A DNA stretch of 64,000 nt from Ga0077555 sp031406575 (GTDB taxonomy: Bacteria > Pseudomonadota > Alphaproteobacteria > Rhizobiales > Hyphomicrobiaceae), in contig JANOHP010000247.1 of assembly GCA_031406575.1 (NCBI GenBank), positions 30,510 through 94,509 of the forward strand, read 5' to 3'. This document shows, in pieces, positions 43,746 to 52,488 of this stretch. A program made the translations under genes and the position numbers. Each line of letters opens with the position of its first letter. Within the stretch, counting starts at the first letter, position 1. The notes under the pieces were generated by a model that saw only the letters and a program-made list of their open reading frames with translations, made no database searches and had not been told where the DNA came from.

Positions 43746-45594
43746 TCGCTCTCGCTGGCGCTTGCGGTTGTACCGCGGGCGTCAAAGTGTTCGCCGCAGC
43801 GGGTTGAATGGGAGGCGACGACTTTGCGGCGTCGCGCTTTTTTTTCTCCGCCGGCTTGAGCGTGCCCGTCACCATCTTGGTGGCGGGTTTCGACTTGGGC
43901 GGTACTGGAGCCCCGACCGGAAGTGGCGCCGTGCCCGCGCCTTCGCCGACCACGATGAACGGCGCCCAGTAGGTGGGATGCGTTTCATCGGCTGGACCCT
44001 TGTCGAGCTCCGCGATCATCGAGCGGCGCAAGGCCTCGGCACGGCCGATCGTGGGTTCGGCCTTCAGGGCCTCGACCGCGCGGGTGACGAGACCGACGGT
44101 GGCGTCGGAACTGACAGCCCAGTGCGACACGAGCAGCGCCCGCGCGCCCGCATAGAAGAACGCCCGTGCGAGTCCGGACAGGGCATCGGCGTTGTCGGCA
44201 CCACCCGCCGCGGTGTTGCAGGCGGACATGATCACCCAATCGGCATCGAGTTTGAGTTGTGTCACCTCGGACGCGGTGAGCAGGCCGTCATCCTCGCCGC
44301 TCGCGCGATCGGGAGGTGTGAGCAGCAGCGCCGGCTCGGCCAAGGCGGGTAAATCGCCCGCGACCACACCGTGCGTAGCAAAATGCACGATCGCGTGGCG
44401 GGCAAGATCGCCGGACCGGCTCATCTCCTTGATCGAGCGCTCCGTTGCCCAAGCGCCCAGTTTCACCGTCGCTGTGGGACTTCCCAGCTTGGCGGCGACC
44501 GCACACAACTCGTCGGCAGTCTCGGGCAATGGCGTTTGCCGGCGCACGGCCTCGAGATTGGCGGCCGCACCTTTGAAGACCATTCCCGCAATCAGTGTGG
44601 GAGCCGAACGCCGGACCTGCGAAACGAGGCCCGTCGAGGCAACCGCTTCACAGGTCTGCTTGGCCCAGGCAGACCGATCCGACCCCGCCGCACCCGTCAG
44701 CAACGGGTTGCCGAAACCGACGAACGGTTGGGCGGCTCGGCTCGGGCGCGCCACCGAACGCAGGGCGTCGAGGCTGACGACAGACGGCAGAACGGTGATC
44801 GCCTTCTGTCGGCCCAGCCACGCGGCGGCACGATATTGGCCCGCCGGGTCGAGGGCGAAGGGTGCGGGCTGGCTGACGACGAGCACGTGCGGCGGCAGCA
44901 CCGTCAGCGGTCCATCGAGCACGAACATCAGGTGGTGGTTGGTGACGAGGTCGGCAATGCCGCCGAGCAGGACTTGATGCAGTTTATAGGCGCGCTCGAG
45001 ATCGAACGGCATCACGCCTTCGATGGGTCCAGTTCCCAGCATGCGCGCACACGCGTGCTCCTGCCAACGGGTGGCGTCGAGACCACACCGCAGGGCTTGC
45101 ACGGTACGGACGAGCGTGGCGCCGTCCATCGCAATGGTCGCCCACCGGGCAGCCTCCCGCGTGGCCGCAAAGACATAGCTCTCGTCGGGCGACTTGCCGA
45201 TGGCGGGAACGGTCAGCGTCAGCACCAGGCTTTCGCCAGAGCGCAGAAGCCCCCGTGTTTTATCGATGCCGAGGGGCTGGGGGTCCGCCAGGGCCGCGTA
45301 GCCGGGAAAATCACGCGCCAGGATGGCGTCGATCTCACTCAGACGTTTGCCGACCTCGCCAACACGCGTGCGCAGCTGCTCGTCCGCGGCGCGATCGCGT
45401 TGCGCGCCGGGGCGTGTCGTCGCCGCGAGCAATTTTTGGTCGATCGTCTCGGCTTCGTGGATGAGATCCTGACGCTCGCGCAGCACGGCGCCGATCGCGG
45501 GATCGGCGGCAGAAAAACGGGCCGCCATCTGCGAGAGCGCAGTGGCGGCATCCGACGACAGGGCGCGTTGTGCTGCCTGGAACGCCTCGTCCAT
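43729..45594 (-). CDS. CHAT-domain (caspase-like) C-terminal half
   Basis: 621 residues from the ATG at 45594; the frame is open back to about 45669 with no ribosome site, so this is probably the C-terminal part of a longer protein. A helical linker (about 1-100) precedes the CHAT domain (about 250-570). The dyad is present: H408 in HFATHGVV and C459 in MSACNTAAGG, followed by ALSGLARAFFYAGARALLVSHW. The C-terminal 60 residues are Lys/Pro-rich. CHAT proteases cleave partner proteins or act in regulated proteolysis; no partner with an obvious recognition site is next door. Export is expected if joined to the upstream half. Confidence 0.85.
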   Translation of the reverse strand: MDEAFQAAQRALSSDAATALSQMAARFSAADPAIGAVLRERQDLIHEAETIDQKLLAATTRPGAQRDRAADEQLRTRVGEVGKRLSEIDAILARDFPGYAALADPQPLGIDKTRGLLRSGESLVLTLTVPAIGKSPDESYVFAATREAARWATIAMDGATLVRTVQALRCGLDATRWQEHACARMLGTGPIEGVMPFDLERAYKLHQVLLGGIADLVTNHHLMFVLDGPLTVLPPHVLVVSQPAPFALDPAGQYRAAAWLGRQKAITVLPSVVSLDALRSVARPSRAAQPFVGFGNPLLTGAAGSDRSAWAKQTCEAVASTGLVSQVRRSAPTLIAGMVFKGAAANLEAVRRQTPLPETADELCAVAAKLGSPTATVKLGAWATERSIKEMSRSGDLARHAIVHFATHGVVAGDLPALAEPALLLTPPDRASGEDDGLLTASEVTQLKLDADWVIMSACNTAAGGADNADALSGLARAFFYAGARALLVSHWAVSSDATVGLVTRAVEALKAEPTIGRAEALRRSMIAELDKGPADETHPTYWAPFIVVGEGAGTAPLPVGAPVPPKSKPATKMVTGTLKPAEKKKRDAAKSSPPIQPAAANTLTPAVQPQAPARAITPRQ

Positions 45595-46751
45595 CGCGGC
45601 GGGGTCGCCTGGATAGGCGTACAGCAGGGCTTGGGCGAGCTTGCGGTAGGTGACGGTGTACTGTTCGCCCTATTACCGGGCTTGGCGCGCGGGGTCGTGG
45701 TGCGGCGTGCATTCATAATCAGCGCCGCGCGCCGCAATGTGACGACGGCGTCCGACCAGCGCTTTTGGTCGATCTGGACATTGGCGAGTGTATTGAGCGC
45801 CACCACCAGAACAGGATGGTTGGCTCCGAAATTGCGCTCGTTGCCGGCTATGGCGCGCAACAATTGGGCTTCACTCGCCGCGAACTCACCGACGTCGCCC
45901 AGCAGGATCGCGTGGTTTTGGAGTGCCAAGATGGTGTCGGGATGGTCAGGTCCGAGCGCCGTTTGGAAGATGGCAATCGCGCGCTCGTAGAGGGGAGCAG
46001 CGTCCGCCAGGCGCCCCTGCGAGCGTACGGCGCCCGCAAGGTTGTCGAGCATCCGGCCCATCTGCGGATCGTCCGGCCGCATCACCTTGTTGGCGATGGC
46101 CAACGCCTGGCGATAATGCTGCTCTGCCTCCGGGTGCCGGCCCTGGCCGTAGTACACTGCACCCAAGTTCTGCAGGGCCGTGAGCGTGCTGATACTCTCG
46201 GGGCCCTTCACGGCGACGAAAATATCGAGCGCACGGCGCTTCAGCGGCTCGGCCTTCGCGTACAGATGCTGCTCGAGATAGAGATTACCCAGATTGTCGA
46301 GCGGTACCGCCACCTCGAACGTGTCGGCGCCGAAAATCGTCTCGGCGAGTTCGATGACTTCGCGATATCCCGCTTCCGCCTCCTCGTACTGCGCAAGCGC
46401 CTTGTGGCACAGCGCAGCGATGTTCAGCGCGGCGACCAGATCGGGATGGCGCGCGCCGAACGCAGTGCGGATGTCGTCGGCGACCACTTTGGCGACAGGC
46501 AGCGCGTCAATGCAGCGGCCAGTCTGGTAATGACTGATGGCGAGCCGAATGCGGTCGCGGATTTGCTCTCGCGCCGATGGGTTGGCTGTTTGCTCGCGCC
46601 CGCCGGAAAGTTGTGGAAGGGCTCCTCCCTGCGCGTGCACGCACGGGCTCCAGGTGACGGGCAGCACCGCGAGCAGCACCGCAAAGGCACGCGGCAGATG
46701 ACCTGCCAGTGCCCTTCGTCCGGTGCGACTGACGATCCATGCTCCCATCAT
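45339..46751 (-). CDS. TPR N-terminal half with signal peptide
   Basis: Starts at an ATG pair (46751/46748). Residues 1-42 form a signal peptide (RAFAVLLAVLPVTWSPCVHAQ). Kinesin-light-chain-type TPRs of 42 residues follow, about five units, for example DNLGNLYLEQHLYAKAEPLK and QNLGAVYYGQGRHPEAEQHY. True homology stops near 45670. The remaining 110 Arg/Pro/Ser-rich residues, down to the stop at 45339, are out-of-frame reading of the CHAT gene. TPRs usually present the CHAT protease to its partner. Confidence 0.8.
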   Translation of the reverse strand: MMGAWIVSRTGRRALAGHLPRAFAVLLAVLPVTWSPCVHAQGGALPQLSGGREQTANPSAREQIRDRIRLAISHYQTGRCIDALPVAKVVADDIRTAFGARHPDLVAALNIAALCHKALAQYEEAEAGYREVIELAETIFGADTFEVAVPLDNLGNLYLEQHLYAKAEPLKRRALDIFVAVKGPESISTLTALQNLGAVYYGQGRHPEAEQHYRQALAIANKVMRPDDPQMGRMLDNLAGAVRSQGRLADAAPLYERAIAIFQTALGPDHPDTILALQNHAILLGDVGEFAASEAQLLRAIAGNERNFGANHPVLVVALNTLANVQIDQKRWSDAVVTLRRAALIMNARRTTTPRAKPGNRANSTPSPTASSPKPCCTPIQATPPRWTRRSRQHNAPCRRMPPLRSRRWRPVFLPPIPRSAPCCASVRISSTKPRRSTKNCSRRRHAPARNAIAPRTSSCARVLARSANV

Positions 46752-47179
46752 CGCCCCTCGATGTAGATGCTCGACGCTTCGCAAGCGACCATGCCCCAAT
46801 TGGACGGTTCACGGCAGGTCGTCCCAGCCGTTTTATCTACACTGCGGCATGAAGAGCACACTTCTCTCGAAGCGCAGTGCGAACACCGCAGTCCCAGAAC
46901 AACCTTCTGTAACTTTTCACTAAATCGCACTTGGACGACGGCGTTACCCAGCTCCAGCATGGGCGAGACACAGCAGCATCTGGGGATCATCCGGACCCGT
47001 TCCGACCCGATTGCTCGAACGTATGCGACGATCATCGACCGAACCGAACTCGCGCACGATCGCCGGACGGCCAAGACGTTGTGGGCCGGCTCCGTGCGGG
47101 TTGGATTGCCGAAGGGGCTGCAGACCAGCCCCGCCTGTTGTATCAAGGGAGTTCGACGGCTGGCTTGGGGAGACTGTTC
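46752..47179. other. 428-base divergent intergenic region
   Basis: Contains the start regions of the TPR-CHAT gene (left) and the epimerase-type gene (right). A plus-strand frame from 46767 to 47183 (138 codons) has no ribosome site or recognisable domain and is not called. A GGGGAG lies just before the ATG at 47180. Confidence 0.5.
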
Positions 47180-48166
47180 ATGAAGGTGTTGATCATCGGC
47201 GGCGCAGGCATGGTTGGCCGCAAGCTCGCGCAGCGGCTGGCGCGCGATGGGCGGCTGGGCAACTCCGCCATCAGCGCCTTGACGCTGTACGACGTCGTGC
47301 CGCCGGAGAAGCCTGCGGGTGCCGCTTTTCCCGTCGACGTGCTGACGGGCGACTTCCCGGCTGCGGGCGAAACCGACAAGCTCGTGGCTGGCCGGCCCGA
47401 TGTCATCTTCCACCTCGCAGCCATCGTGTCGGGCGAGGCGGAGCAGGAGTTCGACAAAGGCTACCGCATCAACCTGACGGGAACGATGAACCTGCTCGAC
47501 AGCATTCGCCGCGCCTACGAGAGCCAAGCCAAGAAGCCGCGCCTCGTCTTCACGTCGTCCATCGCGGTGTTCGGCGCGCCTTTCCCCGAGAAAATCCACG
47601 ACGAGTTTTTCACGACGCCGCTGACGAGTTATGGCACCCAGAAAGCTATCGGCGAGCTGCTGATCTCCGATCTCACGCGCAAAGGCATGGTCGACGGCAT
47701 CTCGATCCGGCTGCCCACCATTTGCGTTCGCCCCGGCAAGCCGAACAAAGCCGCGTCGGGGTTCTTCTCCAACATCATGCGCGAACCGCTGGCGGGGCAC
47801 GAGGCCGTACTCCCCGTCTCCGACGACGTGATGCACTGGCACGCTTCGCCGCGCGCGGCCGTCGGCTTCCTGCTGCACGCCGCGACCATCGACGGCGACA
47901 AGCTCGGCGCCCGTCGCGCCCTGTCGATGCCGGGACTCGCGGTGACAGTCGGCCAGCAGATCGAGGCCTTGCGCAAGGTGGCCGGCGAAAAGGTGGTGGC
48001 GCGCATCCGCCGCGAACCCGATCCCTTCGTCATCAAAATCGTCGAAGGCTGGCCGCGCAATTTCGAGACCAAGCGCTCGATTGCTCTGGGGTTCCAAGCA
48101 GACAAAAGCTTCGAGGACATTATCCGCATCCACATCGACGACGAGCTCGGGGGCAAAATCGCGTGA
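47180..48166 (+). CDS. NAD-dependent epimerase/dehydrogenase, D-erythronate dehydrogenase-like
   Basis: 328 residues from the ATG at 47180 (the frame opens at 46931). Extended SDR: MKVLIIGGAGMVGRKLA with Asp in LYDVV for NAD, FHLAAIVSGEAEQEFDKGY, Ser in FTSSIAVFG, Tyr-Lys in SYGTQKAIGE, RLPTICVRPG. The overall pattern matches the DenD (D-erythronate dehydrogenase) family, which oxidises four-carbon sugar acids; the kinase and decarboxylase partners of that pathway (DenK/OtnK, OtnC) are not in the window. Fifteen bases before a hydroxyacid dehydrogenase gene, so likely co-transcribed. Confidence 0.85.
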   Translation: MKVLIIGGAGMVGRKLAQRLARDGRLGNSAISALTLYDVVPPEKPAGAAFPVDVLTGDFPAAGETDKLVAGRPDVIFHLAAIVSGEAEQEFDKGYRINLTGTMNLLDSIRRAYESQAKKPRLVFTSSIAVFGAPFPEKIHDEFFTTPLTSYGTQKAIGELLISDLTRKGMVDGISIRLPTICVRPGKPNKAASGFFSNIMREPLAGHEAVLPVSDDVMHWHASPRAAVGFLLHAATIDGDKLGARRALSMPGLAVTVGQQIEALRKVAGEKVVARIRREPDPFVIKIVEGWPRNFETKRSIALGFQADKSFEDIIRIHIDDELGGKIA

Positions 48167-48180
48167 AGGGAGCCGACACC

Positions 48181-49140
48181 ATGTCCAAGAAACCGTTGAT
48201 GCTTCTCATGGTGCCCGACACCACGGATTTCCGTGTCGACCTCGGCAAAGCCGGGATTGCCGATCGCTTCGACATCGTCGACGTGAAACCCGACCAAAAG
48301 CCCAGTGCGGATCACCTCGCGCGCGCCGAGGTTCTTCTGGGGTTCACAGTTCCGGCGGGCATCCTCGACGAGATGCCGCGCCTCGAATGGGTCCAGGCGA
48401 TGATGGTCGGCGTCGATCCGTGGCTCGCGCGCAAGGACTTGCGCGCGAGCATCACGCTGACGGCGGCACGGGGCACGCACATTCCGCAAATGCCGGAAAA
48501 CATTCTCGGCGCCATCTTCCACGTCACCAAAAACTATCATCGGATCGCGCTCGCCCAAACGCAGAGCAAATGGGTGCGCTCGATGTCGACGCCCATCGCC
48601 GGACAGACGCTCGGCATTCTGGGGTTGGGATCGGTCGGTCAGGATTTGGCGCGGCGTGCATCGGCGCTCGACATGCGCGTCGTGGGAACCAAGCGCACGG
48701 GGGGCACCGTACCAAACGTCGATCGTGTCTATGCGCCCGATGCCATCGACGAGGTTCTGGGACAGAGCGATTTCGTCGTGCTGCTGATGCCGGCAACGCC
48801 GACGACGCAGAACTCCATCAACGCCGCGCGTCTTGCTGCGATGAAGAAGACGGCGTGGCTGATCAATTTCGCACGCGGCAGCCTGATCGTGGATACCGAC
48901 CTGATCGCAGCCGTGACAGGCGGCACGATTGCGGGCGCGGTGCTCGATGTCTTCCGCCAAGAGCCTCTGCCCGCCGAGCATCCCTTCTGGACGACACCCG
49001 GCATCTGCGTTCTGCCCCACATCGGCGGCGGCCACCCCGAGCGCAACAAGGTGGTGGCGCAGCTGTTCACCGCCAATGCAGAACGCTATCTCGCCGGCGA
49101 ACCGCTGCGGGAAGTCGTGGACCGGTCGCGAGGGTATTGA
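48181..49140 (+). CDS. D-2-hydroxyacid dehydrogenase
   Basis: 319 residues from the ATG at 48181; the long frame from 47011 is a shadow. NAD-binding domain with GILGLGSVGQDLARRA, then FVVLLMPATPTTQNSINAA, the catalytic Arg in NFARGSLIVDTD, the Glu region DVFRQEPLPAEHPFW, and the acid-base His in LPHIGGGHPERN. The short N-terminal domain (LGFTVPAGILDEMPRLEWVQ) resembles the glyoxylate/hydroxypyruvate reductase A group. It overlaps no gene and ends just before the convergent MetE-like gene. Confidence 0.9.
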   Translation: MSKKPLMLLMVPDTTDFRVDLGKAGIADRFDIVDVKPDQKPSADHLARAEVLLGFTVPAGILDEMPRLEWVQAMMVGVDPWLARKDLRASITLTAARGTHIPQMPENILGAIFHVTKNYHRIALAQTQSKWVRSMSTPIAGQTLGILGLGSVGQDLARRASALDMRVVGTKRTGGTVPNVDRVYAPDAIDEVLGQSDFVVLLMPATPTTQNSINAARLAAMKKTAWLINFARGSLIVDTDLIAAVTGGTIAGAVLDVFRQEPLPAEHPFWTTPGICVLPHIGGGHPERNKVVAQLFTANAERYLAGEPLREVVDRSRGY

Positions 49141-49165
49141 GGCGACTTGGTTGGCAAGGCGGTTG

Positions 49166-50335
49166 TCATTTGAACAACCGCGCCGACGCGATCTTCGCTC
49201 CCTCGGACATGGCGCGCAGCTTGGCCCACACGACGTCTTCGGCGACGCGGCCCATGCCGGCCGAGGTGTCGAAGCCGCAATCGGTTCCCGCGATGACGCG
49301 GCGGGGATCACCCATGACCTGCGCCACGCGCTCCAATCGATCCGCCACGACTTCGGGATGCTCGACGAAGTTCGTCAGCGTATCGATCACGCCGGCAATC
49401 AGCACCTGATCATCCGCCAGGGGGAATTTCTCGAACACCTTGTATTCGTGCGCATGGCGCGGGTTGGCGAACGGCAGAAAGAACCCGCCGACGTTGGCCT
49501 GTTTCAATGCGGGTAGAATATCGGCCAGCGGCACGTCGCGATCGTGCGGCGCCTCGTAGTTGCCCCAGCAAACGTGCAGCCGTATGCGATCACGCGGCAG
49601 ACCCTCGATCGCGCGATTGATGCAGCCGACCACGGTCTCCACGAACCCGACAAAATCCGACAGCGGCTTGTCCTGAAACGACCCATGCCGCTCGAGCGCC
49701 AAGTCCGGGCAGTCGAGTTGCAGGACGTACCCCGCCTCGACGATCGCCGTGTACTCGACGCGCAGGACATCACCGATGGCATCGAGGTAGCGCTCGAAGG
49801 TGTCGTAATGCTCGTTGGCGACAATGGAGGCCAGGATGCCCGGCGAGGCGGCGGTGAAGAACGGCTCGACGTAGCGGCCCGGCACTCCTTTTAGCGCCGT
49901 CGCGAAATCGCCGATCTCGGCGTGCAGCGCGTCGTGGCCTTGGTAGGTGATCGGGCCGACACACTTGGGCAGGTCGTCGCGATTGCTGACGGCTTGTTTG
50001 GCGGCGGCTTGCTGGCGCATGCCCTCCTGGTATTTCGGATAAGCCGTCACGTCGGCGAACGCCCGCCGCGAACCCTCGCCGCCCATGCCGCTCAGGCGCC
50101 GTCGCAGGTACAGCACGAAGGATTCGCGCTGCTGTTCGCCGTTGGCGATGATGTCCATGCCGGCCGCAAGCTGTTTGGCCACAATCTCGGGCACCGCGCG
50201 CCGGCCCCAATCGGCCAACGCGGCTTCATCGATGGCCTCGCCTTTCGAGCGGCGCGTATAGAGCCGGGTCAATTCGGGGGGTCGCGGCAGACTGCCGGCA
50301 TGCGTCGTCAGAATGCGCGTTTCACTTCTCTGCAT
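49166..50335 (-). CDS. cobalamin-independent methionine synthase II family (MetE core)
   Basis: 389 residues from the ATG at 50335 (GGAGAG upstream). Only the C-terminal catalytic (beta/alpha)8 domain of MetE is present: LTTHAGSLPRP start, DIIANGEQQRESFV, zinc ligands His/Cys in LHVCWGNYEAPHD and Cys in GTDCGFDTSAG. Stand-alone core-MetE proteins use other methyl donors or acceptors, or act as demethylases in catabolic clusters. The setting among hydroxyacid dehydrogenases and PrpE favours a catabolic methyl transfer over methionine synthesis. Divergent from prpE. Confidence 0.88.
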   Translation of the reverse strand: MQRSETRILTTHAGSLPRPPELTRLYTRRSKGEAIDEAALADWGRRAVPEIVAKQLAAGMDIIANGEQQRESFVLYLRRRLSGMGGEGSRRAFADVTAYPKYQEGMRQQAAAKQAVSNRDDLPKCVGPITYQGHDALHAEIGDFATALKGVPGRYVEPFFTAASPGILASIVANEHYDTFERYLDAIGDVLRVEYTAIVEAGYVLQLDCPDLALERHGSFQDKPLSDFVGFVETVVGCINRAIEGLPRDRIRLHVCWGNYEAPHDRDVPLADILPALKQANVGGFFLPFANPRHAHEYKVFEKFPLADDQVLIAGVIDTLTNFVEHPEVVADRLERVAQVMGDPRRVIAGTDCGFDTSAGMGRVAEDVVWAKLRAMSEGAKIASARLFK

Positions 50336-50515
50336 GGGTGCTCTCCAGGCGTGCCGACGGGCGCCGCGGAACGGGGATGTCGTGGGCCGCATTCTCGGGC
50401 GGGGCGATGCGGATAGCAATGCTTGCCTCTTGCCGTACAATGGCAAAAATGCGCGTTATGAGGCGCGTGGATACCTGACCAAAGCCCACGACCGAACGTC
50501 CGAGGAGACACCGCG

Positions 50516-52444
50516 ATGAGCCGATACCCTGAGGTCTATGCCGCCTGGCAGCGCGATCCGCAGGCGTTCTGGGCCGAGGCCGCGCGCGAAATCGATTGGA
50601 TCACACCCTGGGACACGGTGTTCGACCCCTCGGCGGGCGTCTACGGGCGATGGTTCACCGGCGCCCAATGCAACACCGCCTACAACTGCCTCGACCGGCA
50701 TGTGGAGCTGGGGCGCGGTGGACAGGCCGCGCTGATTTACGACTCGCCCGTCACGCAGACCGTGCGGTCCTTCACCTACGCTGAGCTGACCCACGAAGTC
50801 GCCACCCTGGCCGGCGTTCTCACGGACCTGGGCATCAAGAAAGGCGACCGGGTCATCATCTATCTGCCGATGATCCCTGAAGCAGCCATTTCCATGCTCG
50901 CCTGCGCGCGCATCGGTGCCATCCACTCCGTCGTGTTCGGAGGCTTCGCCGCCAACGAGCTGGCGACGCGTATCGACGACGCCAAGCCGGTCGCCATTCT
51001 CACCGCGAGCTGCGGCATCGAGATCAATCGCGTCACTGCCTATAAACCCCTGCTCGACAAAGCCATCGATCTGGCGATGCACAAGCCGTCCGCCTGCCTC
51101 GTCCTGCAACGACCAATGGCGCAAGCGGCAATGACCGCTGGTCGCGATCACGATTGGGCCGAGGTCGTGGCGTCCGCCAAAGCGCGCGGCATCACGGCCG
51201 CCTGCGTGCCGATGCTGGCGACCGATCCGCTGTACGTGCTCTACACGTCCGGCACCACCGGCCAGCCCAAAGGCGTCGTGCGCGACACGGGCGGCCACAT
51301 GGTGGCGCTGAAATGGACGATGAAGAACCACTACGGCATCGATCCGGGCGAAGTCTTCTGGGCGGCGTCCGATGTGGGCTGGGTCGTGGGCCACAGTTAC
51401 ATTGTCTACGCGCCGCTCCTGCATGGCGCGACGGCCATCCTTTACGAAGGCAAGCCGGTCGGCACACCCGATGCAGGAGCTTATTGGCGTGTGATCTCCC
51501 AGCACAAGGTCGCGGCTCTCTTCACCGCCCCGACAGCGTTCCGCGCCATCAAGAAAGAGGACCCCACCGGCGCGCTGATCAAGGACTACGACATGAGCCA
51601 TTTCCGCACCCTCTTCCTCGCTGGAGAACGCGCGGATTCCGAGACGATCAAATGGGCGGAGACGAAGCTCGGCGTGCCCGTTTACGATCACTGGTGGCAG
51701 ACGGAGACCGGCTGGCCGATCGCGGGAAATCCGGTAGGGCTCGGCGCGTTGCCCGTCAAATACGGCTCGCCGACGGTGCCCATGCCGGGCTTCGACCTGC
51801 ACTGCCTCGACCCGCAAGGCCATCAGGTGCCGCCGGGTGAGACCGGCACGCTGGCGCTGAAGCTGCCTCTACCCCCCGGATGCCTGCCGACCCTGTGGGG
51901 CACCGATGATCGTTTCCGCCAGAGCTACCTGGCCGATTTCAAGGGCTACTACACCACCTCCGACGCCGGCTTTATCGACGCCGACGGCTATGCCTACGTC
52001 ATGGCGCGCACGGACGACGTCATCAACGTCGCGGGTCACCGGCTGTCGACGGGCCAAATGGAGGAAGTCGTTTCGCGCCACAAGGACGTCGGCGAATGTG
52101 CCGTACTGGGCGTCGCCGACGACATGAAGGGGCAGATCCCCGCGGGATTCATCGTGCTGAATTCCGGCGTCAATCGCGACGCTCAGGAGATCGAGGCCGA
52201 GGTCGTAAAGCTCGTGCGCGACGAAATCGGGCCCGTGGCCGCCTTCAAGCAGGTGATGACCGTCAAGCGGCTCCCCAAAACCCGCTCGGGCAAAATTCTG
52301 CGCGGCACCATGCGCGCCATCGCCGACGGCGAAGCGTGGAAAATGCCCGCTACCATCGATGATCCCGTCATCCTCGACGAAATCACCGAAGTGCTACAGC
52401 AGCGCGGCTTGGCGACGACGTCCAAGCGGATTGGGGAGAGCTGA
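50516..52444 (+). CDS. prpE: propionyl-CoA synthetase (acetyl-CoA synthetase family)
   Basis: 642 residues. AMP-forming acyl-CoA synthetase: opening TVFDPSAGVYGRWFTGAQCN typical of PrpE, phosphate-binding YTSGTTGQPKGVVRDTGG, DHWWQTETGWPI, and the acetylatable K593 in PKTRSGKILRG. GDRVIIYLPMIPEAAISMLAC fits the ACS/PrpE clade. It activates propionate or another short acid. The upstream neighbour is divergent; no prpBCD genes are in the window, so its product likely feeds another route such as propionyl-CoA carboxylase elsewhere. Confidence 0.88.
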   Translation: MSRYPEVYAAWQRDPQAFWAEAAREIDWITPWDTVFDPSAGVYGRWFTGAQCNTAYNCLDRHVELGRGGQAALIYDSPVTQTVRSFTYAELTHEVATLAGVLTDLGIKKGDRVIIYLPMIPEAAISMLACARIGAIHSVVFGGFAANELATRIDDAKPVAILTASCGIEINRVTAYKPLLDKAIDLAMHKPSACLVLQRPMAQAAMTAGRDHDWAEVVASAKARGITAACVPMLATDPLYVLYTSGTTGQPKGVVRDTGGHMVALKWTMKNHYGIDPGEVFWAASDVGWVVGHSYIVYAPLLHGATAILYEGKPVGTPDAGAYWRVISQHKVAALFTAPTAFRAIKKEDPTGALIKDYDMSHFRTLFLAGERADSETIKWAETKLGVPVYDHWWQTETGWPIAGNPVGLGALPVKYGSPTVPMPGFDLHCLDPQGHQVPPGETGTLALKLPLPPGCLPTLWGTDDRFRQSYLADFKGYYTTSDAGFIDADGYAYVMARTDDVINVAGHRLSTGQMEEVVSRHKDVGECAVLGVADDMKGQIPAGFIVLNSGVNRDAQEIEAEVVKLVRDEIGPVAAFKQVMTVKRLPKTRSGKILRGTMRAIADGEAWKMPATIDDPVILDEITEVLQQRGLATTSKRIGES

Positions 52445-52455
52445 GGGTTCGAATT

Positions 52456-52484
52456 GTCATCCCGCCATTCATTGCCGGGATGAC
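52456..52484. repeat. short copy of the GTCATCCC palindrome
   Basis: GTCATCCCG (52456-52464) is the exact reverse complement of CGGGATGAC (52476-52484), separated by 11 bases, between the convergent ends of prpE and a dehydrogenase gene. Same ends as the 175-base element at 39985. Confidence 0.7.
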
Positions 52485-52488
52485 ACCG

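Larger units (their letters stand above)
43729..46751 (-). pseudogene. secreted TPR-CHAT protein, whole locus with frameshift
   Basis: Read as one gene, the locus encodes signal peptide, TPR array and CHAT protease, about 1000 residues. The frame changes near 45666-45676. On the coding strand the TPR frame reads ...AKPGNR, while the CHAT frame carries TAATAG just before ...GEQYTVTYRKLAQALL. One extra G in the local AGGGCG run would join the halves seamlessly. Either a recent one-base deletion inactivated the gene, or it is a homopolymer sequencing error. Both halves otherwise look intact. Confidence 0.65.

Noticed and set aside
46767..47183. 138-codon plus-strand frame in the CHAT/epimerase gap
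   Set aside because: No ribosome site, no domain, and it overlaps the start of the epimerase-type gene.
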